A stretch of 9,605 nucleotides of DNA from Lachnospiraceae bacterium (GCA_009774585.1 VSOA01000142.1:1-9605), one strand, 5' to 3'; positions 1-6,454 are shown, numbered from the stretch's first letter. The notes: a model not told the origin generated them from the letters alone. Numbers and translations: made by a program.

Positions 1-76
1 GGCGTACCACCTTTTGTTTGATACTTACATTTTATCATACATTATCTGAAAATACTTGAATTAATCAGTGTTTCCC

Positions 77-104
77 TTGGAATAACTATACAAGACTGTA
101 TAAT
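77..104 (+). promoter_or_regulatory. Candidate sigma-A promoter inside an inverted repeat
   Basis: TTGGAA at 77-82 and a perfect TATAAT at 99-104 are separated by 16 bp. The -10 box lies in a nested inverted repeat: TTTCCCT (71-77) pairs with AGGGAAA (106-112), and TATAC (87-91) pairs with GTATA (98-102). The inner repeat could be an operator. The only downstream reading frames are short hydrophobic ones, so the target of this promoter is unclear. Confidence 0.35.
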
Positions 105-395
105 CAGGGAAATGATAGTAATATTATTTTTATTAGTAAATATATTTTGGTTTTTTACTCCAAGATGGTTAAAAGGATGGTATTGCCGACATTAATATTT
201 AGTACAATATATGTGCTCATGTATTACTCAGAAATTGTTCTGGCATAAATATAAGTTCTTTTCTCATTTTGAAATCGATGCTGGCTAATTGATTTAAGTA
301 TTTTGTGTGGATAGCGGAGGGAAGAAAGTTAAACGCTGTACCTTGACAATTTCATATTTTATATCAGGATTTTTCCTTGCAGAGCAGGTACCTTT

Positions 396-442
396 TTGAT
401 ATAGTGATAGTTAAGAAAATATCGTATCAACTTCTATGATAC
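396..442 (+). promoter_or_regulatory. Weak candidate promoter and inverted repeat upstream of the rpn-like gene
   Basis: TTGATA at 396-401 lies 18 bp from TATCGT at 420-425. The -10 box runs into a perfect 6-bp inverted repeat, GTATCA (424-429) with TGATAC (437-442) and a 7-nt loop. This is the best promoter-like arrangement found before the nuclease gene. The matches are modest and the call is tentative. A TTGACA at 343-348 has no good -10 partner. Confidence 0.22.
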
Positions 443-591
443 AGTTTTCGGTTATATCAATGAGGAGCCATGCTTAATTTAACATTTCAGGCAAGTATCC
501 CAAAAAAACAATTTAATAGGAAAGTATGGGATGCGAAGAAGCCTGTCCCCATAGGCGATTTGTGTACCATAACGGAAAGGAAGGTATGCAA

Positions 592-1674
592 ATGGCAGAG
601 AAACTTCATAGCAGTAAGGTAAAAGACAGTTCCAGCAAGATTATCTTTGAAGACCCCGTTTTATGTTCCCAATTTTTGAAAGGATATGTGGATATTCCCA
701 TCTTGAAGGATGTGCAGCCAGAGGACATAGAGGATGTGACAGAACGTTTTGTACATATGTTTACGGAGGAGAGAAATTCGGATATTGTGAAAAAAGTTCG
801 GACAAAAATAAATGATGAATCGTTTTTTCTTATATCTCTTATTGAACATAAGTCCGTAGTAGATTATAATGTAGTTATGCAGATACTTCGATACATGGTC
901 TTTATATGGGAGGACTATGAAAAGGAGATGGAGAGGCAGCATAAAGGAATCAGCAGGACAAAAGAATTTAAGTATCCACCGATTCTGCCGATTATCTTTT
1001 ATGATGGAGCAGACGGTTGGACTGCGGGAACCAGACTGCGGGAAAGGGTTCTTTTTAGTGACATGTTTGCGAAGTATATTCCGGACTATCAGTGTATCTT
1101 GATGCAGCTAAATAACTATAGTAATGAAGAATTGTTAAAGAGGAAAGAGGAGCTTTCCATCATAATGCTGATAGATAAACTAAAGAATGCGGCTGATTAT
1201 ACAGAACTTGAGCAAGGAATCAGCGAAGAATATTTGAGAGAAGCTACCGGGAATTCATCTGAGTATTTGTTGGGTATTGTTGCGCAGGTTGTAGAAATTC
1301 TGCTTGCTAAGCTGAATGTACCAGATGAAGAAGTACTGCGGTTTACCGGGCAGATTAAGGAGAAGAAGATGGGAGAATTATTAGCAAATTTTGAAGCATG
1401 GGATGTGCAGGCGATACGGAGAGAAGCAAGAGAAGAATATAGGGAGAAAGGCAAAGCAGAAGGCAAAGCAGAAGGCAAAGCAGAAGGCAAGGCAGAAGGC
1501 AAGGCAGAAGGCAAGGCAGAGGGTGTAGAGAAAGGCTTAGAGGCAGGAATTGAAAAAATGGTAAAAGCTTTTAAAGCTGTTGCCCAGTCCCCTAAAGTTG
1601 TAAAGCAACAATTGATGGAACAGTATGAAATAAGTGAAGAGGAAGCGGAGAAAAAGATAGAATTGTATTGGTAA
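592..1674 (+). CDS. Rpn-family recombination-promoting nuclease / putative transposase
   Basis: The 360-residue product belongs to the Rpn (YhgA-like, Transposase_31) group of PD-(D/E)XK nucleases. Characterised members are DNA endonucleases that promote RecA-independent recombination. The nuclease core is visible: D64 in the ERNSD motif, E85-H86-K87 in the LIEHKS strand, then the conserved LRYMVFIWEDY helix (about 99-109) and PPILPIIFYDG (about 129-139). Proteobacterial relatives usually read E-H-Q, whereas this copy has the canonical E-x-K. Residues 287-310 are six GKAE repeats, followed by a charged helical tail. ATG at 592 was chosen because GGAAGG lies 7 nt upstream and family similarity begins soon after. 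ATG codons at 526 and 586 are in frame but have poorer spacing. No terminal inverted repeats flank the gene, so it is not a recognisable mobile element. It appears monocistronic. Confidence 0.85.
   Translation: MAEKLHSSKVKDSSSKIIFEDPVLCSQFLKGYVDIPILKDVQPEDIEDVTERFVHMFTEERNSDIVKKVRTKINDESFFLISLIEHKSVVDYNVVMQILRYMVFIWEDYEKEMERQHKGISRTKEFKYPPILPIIFYDGADGWTAGTRLRERVLFSDMFAKYIPDYQCILMQLNNYSNEELLKRKEELSIIMLIDKLKNAADYTELEQGISEEYLREATGNSSEYLLGIVAQVVEILLAKLNVPDEEVLRFTGQIKEKKMGELLANFEAWDVQAIRREAREEYREKGKAEGKAEGKAEGKAEGKAEGKAEGVEKGLEAGIEKMVKAFKAVAQSPKVVKQQLMEQYEISEEEAEKKIELYW
1450..1521 (+). repeat. Six tandem 12-bp units encoding (GKAE)6
   Basis: Six perfect-length units start at 1450, 1462, 1474, 1486, 1498 and 1510. 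Units 1-3 read GGCAAAGCAGAA exactly. Units 4-5 read GGCAAGGCAGAA, and unit 6 ends in GAG. Each unit encodes Gly-Lys-Ala-Glu in the nuclease frame. The split into a three-copy AAA block and a three-copy AAG block points to recent unit or block duplication. Changes in copy number would keep the frame and alter only the length of the charged linker. Confidence 0.95.
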
Positions 1675-1716
1675 AAAGCAATAAACCATAGGTGTAGATC
1701 GAATCGTTTTATGTTT

Positions 1717-1788
1717 AAAAATCTGATATGAAGTATGAAATTGTGCTGATGGAGTGCAACGTGGATATACTTTGTGTCGGATTTTTTT
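1717..1788 (+). terminator. Long imperfect hairpin ending in seven T, after the rpn-like gene
   Basis: Positions 1717-1736 pair with 1767-1786 as a continuous 20-bp RNA stem that includes four G-U pairs. Above it, TTGTGC (1741-1746) can pair with GTGCAA (1754-1759) around a 7-nt loop. The descending arm ends in TTTTTTT (1782-1788). It lies 42 bp after the nuclease stop codon, so the simplest reading is an intrinsic terminator. The roughly 70-nt length is unusual for one, and a degraded miniature element or small structured RNA is also possible. Confidence 0.5.
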
Positions 1789-1840
1789 GTGCAGTAAGAT
1801 TGAAATAAAAGAAGGCTAAACTTCTGAAAGGAGTTCCAAA

Positions 1841-3223
1841 ATGCGAACAGAAATCACCTATACATGGCTGGCAGATAAATGCGTCTGCGCTTTATTGGTT
1901 TTATCTATGTTATCCGTAGTAAAAGTAGAAATTGTCGGATTTCCGTTATACAGCTTGCTGCTATTAGTGATAGCGTCTGTTTGGCTGATTTGCAGGATTA
2001 TTTATGCGGGCAGGGAAGATACGGTATTTCCGACAGTCAGGTATATGACGGACACGGCGGCAATAGCAGCTATTTTATATGCAATATTTTCGGTTATTGT
2101 GAAGCTTTTTGACACTTCAGAAGAGGGTTGGATTGATTTTTCATGGAATGCGGAAATGATAGCGCTTGCGGTAATCTGTCTGTTAGTTTCTTCGGGCATA
2201 GAGTTTAAAATGTTTTATTTGGATTTACTGTCTTACAGCGGTTTATTGGTTGCAGGGATTTATCTGGTTGGGAGGATAGAAGAAGGATGGAGAAGTAACC
2301 TGATGGAAGCTTTTTTTGCAGATTCCGCACAAGTTTCATCGTATTTTCTTCTGACTGCTATGGTTTCCGTATATGCCTATTGTGTATGCCGGGATAAAAT
2401 GCGTTCTGTTTTTTACCTGATGGTGTCAGGTATCAGTTTTTTGGTATTATTCCTCAATCACAATATAATCAGTCTATGGTTGATGGGCATTTACTTTTTG
2501 GCGGTTCCGGTCGTGCTTCGACCGACTGCGATATTAGTAAAAAGAATTATGCAGTTATTTTTTATGTATCTGTTTATGCTGAGTAATATGAGTCTCCTTG
2601 CAGAATATACACAGATCATCCAATTGGGACAATCCTATTCGTTAGCGCACAGCGTATATATAGATTTGCTGGTGGCAGCAGGAGGTCTTGTCTTCTTCCA
2701 TTATTGGGATAGGATTCCGGAGGGAATGGATTTAGAAAGACTGGTTCTCCGGAAGATGCAGAAGGCGTACCGGTTTGTGTTAACGACAGTAATATTGGTC
2801 TTTATGGTCGTTATTCTGGGTGGTGACTGGGCAGCTTTGCCGGAAGGTATATCATATGATATGGTCAAATCTTTTGCCGTTCCGTTGGCGGAAGCCGTGG
2901 GAAGAAATGAGAGCGGCATCTTGCAATGTTTTCGGACAATAGGAGTGCTTCCGGGAATATTTTTGATTGTCTCTATAGTGTTGTTTACGGGTAGAATGCA
3001 TAGAAATTATGCATCGGACAAGCCGGTTACGGCAATTCTCATTTTGATTTCCGGCATTTTCCTAATTCAGCTTTTATTTTGGAATCCGGGAATACATAAT
3101 ATTGTCTGTTATTTCTATCTGCTTGCGACGGCTTGTTTTTATAAGGAGGAGAGGGAACAGATGGAGAGTGTCGGCATCAAAATATCGGATTTGAAACTGA
3201 AGGTGCAGGAAATCCAACTATAA
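1841..3223 (+). CDS. Polytopic membrane protein of unknown function
   Basis: The 460-residue protein is almost wholly hydrophobic, with about 13-14 predicted membrane segments (for example near residues 13-27, 35-55, 72-90, 105-120, 127-145, 166-183, 188-226, 234-254, 272-289, 311-327, 367-384, 397-413 and 419-434). It ends in a short charged cytoplasmic tail. A larger non-membrane stretch, about residues 328-366, lies between two helices. The family is not recognised. The size, helix number and late large loop recall polysaccharide polymerases or O-antigen ligase-like proteins, but no diagnostic motif is seen and this is only a guess. The start is firm: AAAGGAG at 1827-1833 with 7-nt spacing. 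A hairpin (1810-1825) sits just before it. The next gene begins 59 bp downstream on the same strand with no terminator between, so the two are probably co-transcribed. Confidence 0.8.
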   Translation: MRTEITYTWLADKCVCALLVLSMLSVVKVEIVGFPLYSLLLLVIASVWLICRIIYAGREDTVFPTVRYMTDTAAIAAILYAIFSVIVKLFDTSEEGWIDFSWNAEMIALAVICLLVSSGIEFKMFYLDLLSYSGLLVAGIYLVGRIEEGWRSNLMEAFFADSAQVSSYFLLTAMVSVYAYCVCRDKMRSVFYLMVSGISFLVLFLNHNIISLWLMGIYFLAVPVVLRPTAILVKRIMQLFFMYLFMLSNMSLLAEYTQIIQLGQSYSLAHSVYIDLLVAAGGLVFFHYWDRIPEGMDLERLVLRKMQKAYRFVLTTVILVFMVVILGGDWAALPEGISYDMVKSFAVPLAEAVGRNESGILQCFRTIGVLPGIFLIVSIVLFTGRMHRNYASDKPVTAILILISGIFLIQLLFWNPGIHNIVCYFYLLATACFYKEEREQMESVGIKISDLKLKVQEIQL

Positions 3224-3282
3224 AAAATCGTCGCCCGATTAAGCAAAGAAATATTTTATTAATTAGAAGAAAGGATATCATC

Positions 3283-3855
3283 ATGAAAAAACAATTAAGA
3301 GTAACAGGAATATTGGCAATATTAGGAATATGCTTATTGCATCCGGCAGGAACTATGCAGTCTGTAAAAGCCGTCGAAGATGCTGCAGCAGTACAATTAT
3401 CGGAGGAGAATGCAGCGCAAACAGAAGATAGTTCAGATATATCCGAGATGAGCCAGCTTATGACGGCGCAAGAAGATGTTGATATGAAGACGGCGCCGGA
3501 GGATGGTGCGGAAGTAATCAGGTCGTATCAAAAAGGTGATTCTGTTTTTGTCACGGGAAAGACACCGGACGGCTGGTATCGAGTAGTTTATCAGGACAAG
3601 GAAGGATATGTTCCGCAAACGGTTCTTAGCGCGCAGGAAATAGATGTGACAGCGCTTGATGAGGAGATGGCGAGAACGGAGCAGGAAGCGAAACTTGTCG
3701 TGGAAACGGTAGACAGATACCGCACAGAGGCACGACGTTCTAAGATATGGGGCAGTGTGATTATTGTATTAGTTCTTGGAATTTTCGCCACAGGTATTAT
3801 TTCGGGTATTAAAAGTTCGAAGGGTAAAGAGGAACAGCAGAAGAAAGGCATTTAA
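3283..3855 (+). CDS. Membrane-anchored extracellular SH3b-domain protein
   Basis: The 190-residue protein starts with a signal peptide (KKQLR, then a hydrophobic core at about 8-20, with a probable cleavage site near VKA at 28-30). An acidic, disordered linker follows to about residue 58. A bacterial SH3 domain spans about 62-117, with hallmark features in the stretch TAPEDGAEVI, KGDSVFV, DGWYRV and EGYVPQ. A charged helix at about 121-152 leads to a single membrane segment at about 157-176 and a lysine-rich cytoplasmic tail. The expected topology puts the SH3b domain outside the cell, where such domains commonly bind peptidoglycan or other wall ligands. Cys17 lies in the hydrophobic core but has no proper lipobox. 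The ribosome binding site GAAAGGA lies 7 nt before ATG. The gene is the likely second gene of an operon with the polytopic protein upstream, which suggests a shared envelope task. Confidence 0.85.
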   Translation: MKKQLRVTGILAILGICLLHPAGTMQSVKAVEDAAAVQLSEENAAQTEDSSDISEMSQLMTAQEDVDMKTAPEDGAEVIRSYQKGDSVFVTGKTPDGWYRVVYQDKEGYVPQTVLSAQEIDVTALDEEMARTEQEAKLVVETVDRYRTEARRSKIWGSVIIVLVLGIFATGIISGIKSSKGKEEQQKKGI

Positions 3856-3873
3856 AGCTATTTACGATAACGA

Positions 3874-3915
3874 GGGTGTCGCTCAATCATCTAATTTGAT
3901 GATTTTGCGACACCC
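3874..3915. terminator. Hairpin at the convergent gene junction
   Basis: GGGTGTCGC (3874-3882) pairs perfectly with GCGACACCC (3907-3915). Inside it, AATCATC (3885-3891) pairs with GATGATT (3898-3904) around a 6-nt loop. The structure lies in the 90-bp space between the stop of the SH3b gene and the stop of the oppositely oriented DUF4173 gene, where a bidirectional terminator is expected. Neither flank has a strong T tract, so termination efficiency is uncertain. Confidence 0.65.
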
Positions 3916-3945
3916 CTTGTGATGCAGTGCGTCTGACGGCACGTT

Positions 3946-5556
3946 TTACTGCACGAGATATTTTTCAGCGGCATGCAACGAAAAATTAAAGTTTCTAAGA
4001 TGCATTTCTTCCGAAAGAAGCTGTATCTTGTTATGGTATCTACTAAGCCATAGAAGCTCGTCATTCATATCATCTTCGTCTTCAAGGACGGCAAAATAGT
4101 CCGCCAGATAAGGATTTAATTTCTCATCGAGTATGATCGGCGCGGCGTCCGAAGACAGCCTAGCTATATATTTCTGACTGTCGCGAGTATCATATTCATC
4201 AAGATATTCTATATGCTGTGGACTCAAATTATATTTTGCAATCCAGTAGTCCGGGTGCGAAAAGGACAGTCCGATATAGAATACCGTGACAACAATCATA
4301 CTGTAAGTAAAGAGCGGAAACTTATTCATATAGATTGAAATCGTTACGCCTGCCATTAAGAGAAAGATGACTGCCAGCGACCAAAGTACAAATATACGCA
4401 GAAATGTAAGGTTATAGCGGTTAATGTACATAAGCATCCGCAAAGCGCTTGACAAGATCATGATAAAAGTACATCCGCTGATGACGGTCAGGATGGCTTT
4501 CAGTGCTGTATTATCCCGGAATAGATATAGGCATACCAGTACGATCAGCAGGTTCAGGATACAGACAGTAAGCAGTTGGAAAAAGCCTTCCCTTGCATAA
4601 CTTGAGTAAGTATATCCATCCGGCAGCTTCATATTGCCAATAAAAAGATACAGAATCTGTATCACGCTGAAAATGAGATAAATAGCAGACAGCGTTACGG
4701 TGACGATAATGGCAATGATCGGTTCTAAAGTGCGATGATCGGTTATATCTTCTTTTACCTCTTTCATGCCAAAAGCGGCAATGACAGCATAGGAGGCAAA
4801 AAATATCATAATTGTCATGAATGCCGTTCCGAAGATCGTATTAAAGTTTATGGATTCCAGCAGGCGGGAAAAGATACTTGCAAATACCGCATCGGCGCTG
4901 GCAAGGAGAAGCGTCATAAACAAGAGCAGCGGAACGGCAATGACGATACCGATGAGCACCGGAAGAAAGTAGCTTTTTTTCCCATCTTTATTCTTTTTAC
5001 GTGCATCAAAGTAAGAAATCATGTCACCAAAAGGGCGGAAGAGGCAGACAAAGATGATGCCTGTCATCTGGGCTAGTGCACTGAAGTATTTCGGAAAATT
5101 CCAGCTTTTGTCAAGGTAAACAGTGTGTATCATTAGGATAAAAGCGAGCAGGAAAATACCGCATTTATTCATGGCAAGTAATTGTGGCGAGCCTGTTAAA
5201 CAATTAGAAATACCTAGAAGCACGATACTAACGATATAAAAAACGCTGTCTTTTTTGTAAGGAACCCCTAACTTTTGCATAAAGAAGAAGAAATAGCAAA
5301 GGGTTCCGATGACGAAAAAAGGGTAGGTGATCCCGGAAGCGTTCCGATACAGGCAAAAAGTATAAAATATTGCATAGAGCAGACTTCCTATGCCAAAGAA
5401 CGAGAAATGCTCTTTCATTCTTTTGGTATATACAGTGTCCTCTTTCTGTGCCGTGTAGACCCTTGTCTGTGCGGGATAAGGTGAATTTACCTGCGGGGTT
5501 GCATTATTTGCGTTATTCAAATAGGGATTATTTGCGTTTTGGTTTGTTTGTTCCAT
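3946..5556 (-). CDS. DUF4173-type multi-pass membrane protein
   Basis: The 536-residue product has a hydrophilic Asn/Gln-rich N-terminus (about 1-45, with NNPYLNN and NANNAT) and about 12 membrane segments between residues 54 and 431. A soluble acidic C-terminal domain of about 100 residues follows. The stretch LPDGYTYSSYAREGFF (311-326), the RYNLTFLR segment (380-387) and HPDYW (434-438) match the DUF4173 family, whose biochemical role is unknown. ATG at 5556 was chosen because AAAGGAG lies 6 nt upstream. An in-frame ATG 13 codons earlier (5594) has no comparable ribosome binding site. The gene is last in a three-gene minus-strand operon behind an HTH regulator (58-bp gap) and a DUF2975 protein, a combination I recall from other Firmicutes. 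Position in the operon suggests control by that regulator. Confidence 0.85.
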   Translation of the reverse strand: MEQTNQNANNPYLNNANNATPQVNSPYPAQTRVYTAQKEDTVYTKRMKEHFSFFGIGSLLYAIFYTFCLYRNASGITYPFFVIGTLCYFFFFMQKLGVPYKKDSVFYIVSIVLLGISNCLTGSPQLLAMNKCGIFLLAFILMIHTVYLDKSWNFPKYFSALAQMTGIIFVCLFRPFGDMISYFDARKKNKDGKKSYFLPVLIGIVIAVPLLLFMTLLLASADAVFASIFSRLLESINFNTIFGTAFMTIMIFFASYAVIAAFGMKEVKEDITDHRTLEPIIAIIVTVTLSAIYLIFSVIQILYLFIGNMKLPDGYTYSSYAREGFFQLLTVCILNLLIVLVCLYLFRDNTALKAILTVISGCTFIMILSSALRMLMYINRYNLTFLRIFVLWSLAVIFLLMAGVTISIYMNKFPLFTYSMIVVTVFYIGLSFSHPDYWIAKYNLSPQHIEYLDEYDTRDSQKYIARLSSDAAPIILDEKLNPYLADYFAVLEDEDDMNDELLWLSRYHNKIQLLSEEMHLRNFNFSLHAAEKYLVQ

Positions 5557-5570
5557 TGTGAACTCCTTTC

Positions 5571-5586
5571 TTACGCAGATGCGCAA
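5571..5586 (-). promoter_or_regulatory. Small hairpin just upstream of the DUF4173 ribosome binding site
   Basis: In the minus-strand RNA, UUGCGC pairs with GCGUAA around an AUCU loop, giving six pairs including one G-U. The stem ends one nucleotide before the AAAGGAG ribosome binding site (5569-5563). It could influence translation or RNA processing inside the operon. It is short and may be fortuitous. Confidence 0.3.
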
Positions 5587-5614
5587 TTCTTTCATGTCTT
5601 AGATATTCGGTTTC

Positions 5615-5875
5615 TTATTCGGGAGTGTCTGGCGTTTCGTCGTTCCCGGAACTGTTCTCATCTAAGCCTTCGTCTTCCGTATACTGTAAAAGATCTCCCG
5701 GCTGACATTCCAGCGCCTTGCAGATTTCATTCAGGGTGGAGAGACGGATTGCTTTTGCCTTGTTATTTTTTAAGATGGAAAGATTCGCAAGGGTAATGTC
5801 GATTTCGCCTGCCAGTTCGGTCAGTCCTTTCTTGCGTTTCGCCATCATAACATCTAAGTTGATGATGATTGCCAT
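5615..5875 (-). CDS. Small Cro/CI-type helix-turn-helix transcriptional regulator
   Basis: The 86-residue protein is a compact XRE-like DNA-binding protein of the group that usually partners DUF2975 proteins. It begins MAIIINLDVMMAKRKKGLTE. The helix-turn-helix covers about residues 18-38 (LTELAGEIDITLANLSILK, then NNKAKAIRLSTL), and the core closes with ICKALECQPGDLLQY (51-65). Residues 67-86 form an acidic tail rich in Asp, Glu, Ser and Thr. ATG at 5875 was chosen because GAGGAGG lies 5 nt upstream and it matches the normal family N-terminus. An upstream in-frame ATG (5917) would add 14 unrelated residues. The gene lies 59 bp after the DUF2975 gene and 58 bp before the DUF4173 gene. It probably binds the inverted repeat at 6415-6444 and controls the operon. 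That role is inferred from context. Confidence 0.88.
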   Translation of the reverse strand: MAIIINLDVMMAKRKKGLTELAGEIDITLANLSILKNNKAKAIRLSTLNEICKALECQPGDLLQYTEDEGLDENSSGNDETPDTPE

Positions 5876-5888
5876 AATAGCCTCCTCG

Positions 5889-5909
5889 ATATATTTCAAT
5901 GTAATATAT
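5889..5909 (-). promoter_or_regulatory. AT-only inverted repeat before the HTH gene's ribosome binding site
   Basis: ATATATT (5889-5895) and AATATAT (5903-5909) form a perfect 7-bp inverted repeat with a 7-nt loop. It ends one nucleotide from the GAGGAGG ribosome binding site (5887-5881) of the regulator gene. Made only of A-U pairs, the stem would be weak. Its placement mirrors the hairpin before the next gene of the operon. Confidence 0.25.
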
Positions 5910-5934
5910 TGTCGCATCGTAGTAATTCTGTATC

Positions 5935-6381
5935 TCAGATCGTCAGATCGTTTTCCAGCTTGTAAGTGACTGCCTTGTCAAAGACGCCTGCCAGCACTTT
6001 GCTGAACAGCCCTGCGATGACAAAGACCAAGATAATAATGAGAACGGCCGGAGTAAGATAGATAAAGAGGCGGCATGCGGTGATGACAGCGATAAAAAAG
6101 CTGAAAGTGCTCATTTTCTCAAGGCTTACGACGTTCTCTCTGATAAAGCAGTCGTCATTGATAACTGTTTTAAACATTTTACGAAGCTGATGTATAATCA
6201 GGATCGCAAAAATTCCCGATAAAATAAAAATTACACACAGGGAGTAGTAATTTTCCCTAAAGTAAGTATTATATCTACCGTAGAATTTAAAGCTTATGGG
6301 AAGCGTTGCGATTACAGCGATTCCGGAATAGAACATAAAGTCCAGTAAATATTTGGTAAACAGAGCCAGTTTGTCTTTCAT
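5935..6381 (-). CDS. DUF2975-domain membrane protein
   Basis: The 148-residue protein has four predicted membrane helices (about 11-28, 44-64, 93-108 and 110-127). Between helices 2 and 3 lies a cytoplasmic loop with RKMFKTVINDDCFIRENV, the region where DUF2975 proteins carry their conserved F..EN element. The C-terminus ends in KLENDLTI, the family hallmark. Function is not known; these proteins are typically encoded directly beside a small Cro-type HTH regulator, as here. ATG at 6381 follows AGGAGG with 10-nt spacing. It is the first gene of the minus-strand operon and has a well-formed promoter at 6454-6426. A plausible but untested idea is that it senses a membrane or envelope state and acts on the regulator. 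Confidence 0.88.
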   Translation of the reverse strand: MKDKLALFTKYLLDFMFYSGIAVIATLPISFKFYGRYNTYFRENYYSLCVIFILSGIFAILIIHQLRKMFKTVINDDCFIRENVVSLEKMSTFSFFIAVITACRLFIYLTPAVLIIILVFVIAGLFSKVLAGVFDKAVTYKLENDLTI

Positions 6382-6414
6382 AGATCAGTGTCCTCCTGAT
6401 GCGGTCAATCGTTC

Positions 6415-6444
6415 TTTTTAAGCATACTGTAGCATGCTTAAAAA
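6415..6444. promoter_or_regulatory. Probable operator: perfect 11-bp inverted repeat
   Basis: TTTTTAAGCAT (6415-6425) and ATGCTTAAAAA (6434-6444) are exact reverse complements around an 8-nt centre. The pentamer AGCAT also recurs in direct orientation at 6421 and 6431, exactly one helical turn apart. The centre contains the -10 box of the minus-strand promoter, and the outer arm covers the expected transcription start. Occupancy by the encoded HTH protein would be expected to block transcription; the binding protein is inferred. Confidence 0.6.
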
Positions 6445-6454
6445 TGAAAGTCAA
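6426..6454 (-). promoter_or_regulatory. Promoter of the DUF2975-HTH-DUF4173 operon
   Basis: On the minus strand, TTGACT (6454-6449) is followed after exactly 17 bp by TACAGT (6431-6426). This gives 5/6 and 4/6 matches to the sigma-A consensus. Transcription would start near 6419, leaving a leader of about 38 nt that carries the AGGAGG ribosome binding site. The spacer and -10 box are embedded in the inverted repeat at 6415-6444. Confidence 0.6.

Larger units (their letters stand above)
1..469. other. A+T-rich region without a convincing gene
   Basis: No long reading frame is present on either strand. The stretch holds an inverted repeat with an embedded promoter-like sequence (71-112), two overlapping 27-residue hydrophobic reading frames on the + strand (112-195 and 165-248), and a small inverted repeat GTATCA-7 nt-TGATAC at 424-442. 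On the minus strand, positions 13-8 read AGGTGG about six bases before the left edge. This could be the ribosome binding site of a gene leaving to the left, but no start codon lies inside the window. Nothing else was recognised. Confidence 0.5.

Noticed and set aside
343..348. Perfect TTGACA upstream of the nuclease gene
   Set aside because: No acceptable -10 hexamer occurs 16-18 bp downstream.
19..442. TGATAC/GTATCA hexamers at 19-24 and 424-442 as a shared operator
   Set aside because: The matches are too short and the DNA too A+T rich to separate from chance.
526..591. ATG 526 as start of the nuclease gene
   Set aside because: AGGA lies only about 4 nt away, the 22 extra residues look unlike the family N-terminus, and ATG 592 has GGAAGG at ideal spacing. 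It cannot be fully excluded.
1197..1514. Minus-strand frame of 105 codons rich in Ser-Ala-Leu-Pro repeats
   Set aside because: It is the complement of the GKAE repeat tract and the nuclease coding sequence, with no ribosome binding site.
1450..1521. CRISPR-like array
   Set aside because: The repeats are contiguous 12-bp coding units with no spacers.
592..1674. Calling the rpn-like gene part of an insertion sequence because of the transposase name
   Set aside because: No terminal inverted repeats, target-site duplication or second transposase frame were found around it, and the family consists of stand-alone nucleases.
5557..5595. Thirteen-residue N-terminal extension of the DUF4173 protein
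   Set aside because: It would begin before the hairpin and the AAAGGAG site that clearly serve ATG 5556.
5876..5917. Fourteen-residue extension of the HTH regulator
   Set aside because: The GAGGAGG site and the family N-terminus (MAIIINLD) both mark 5875 as the start.
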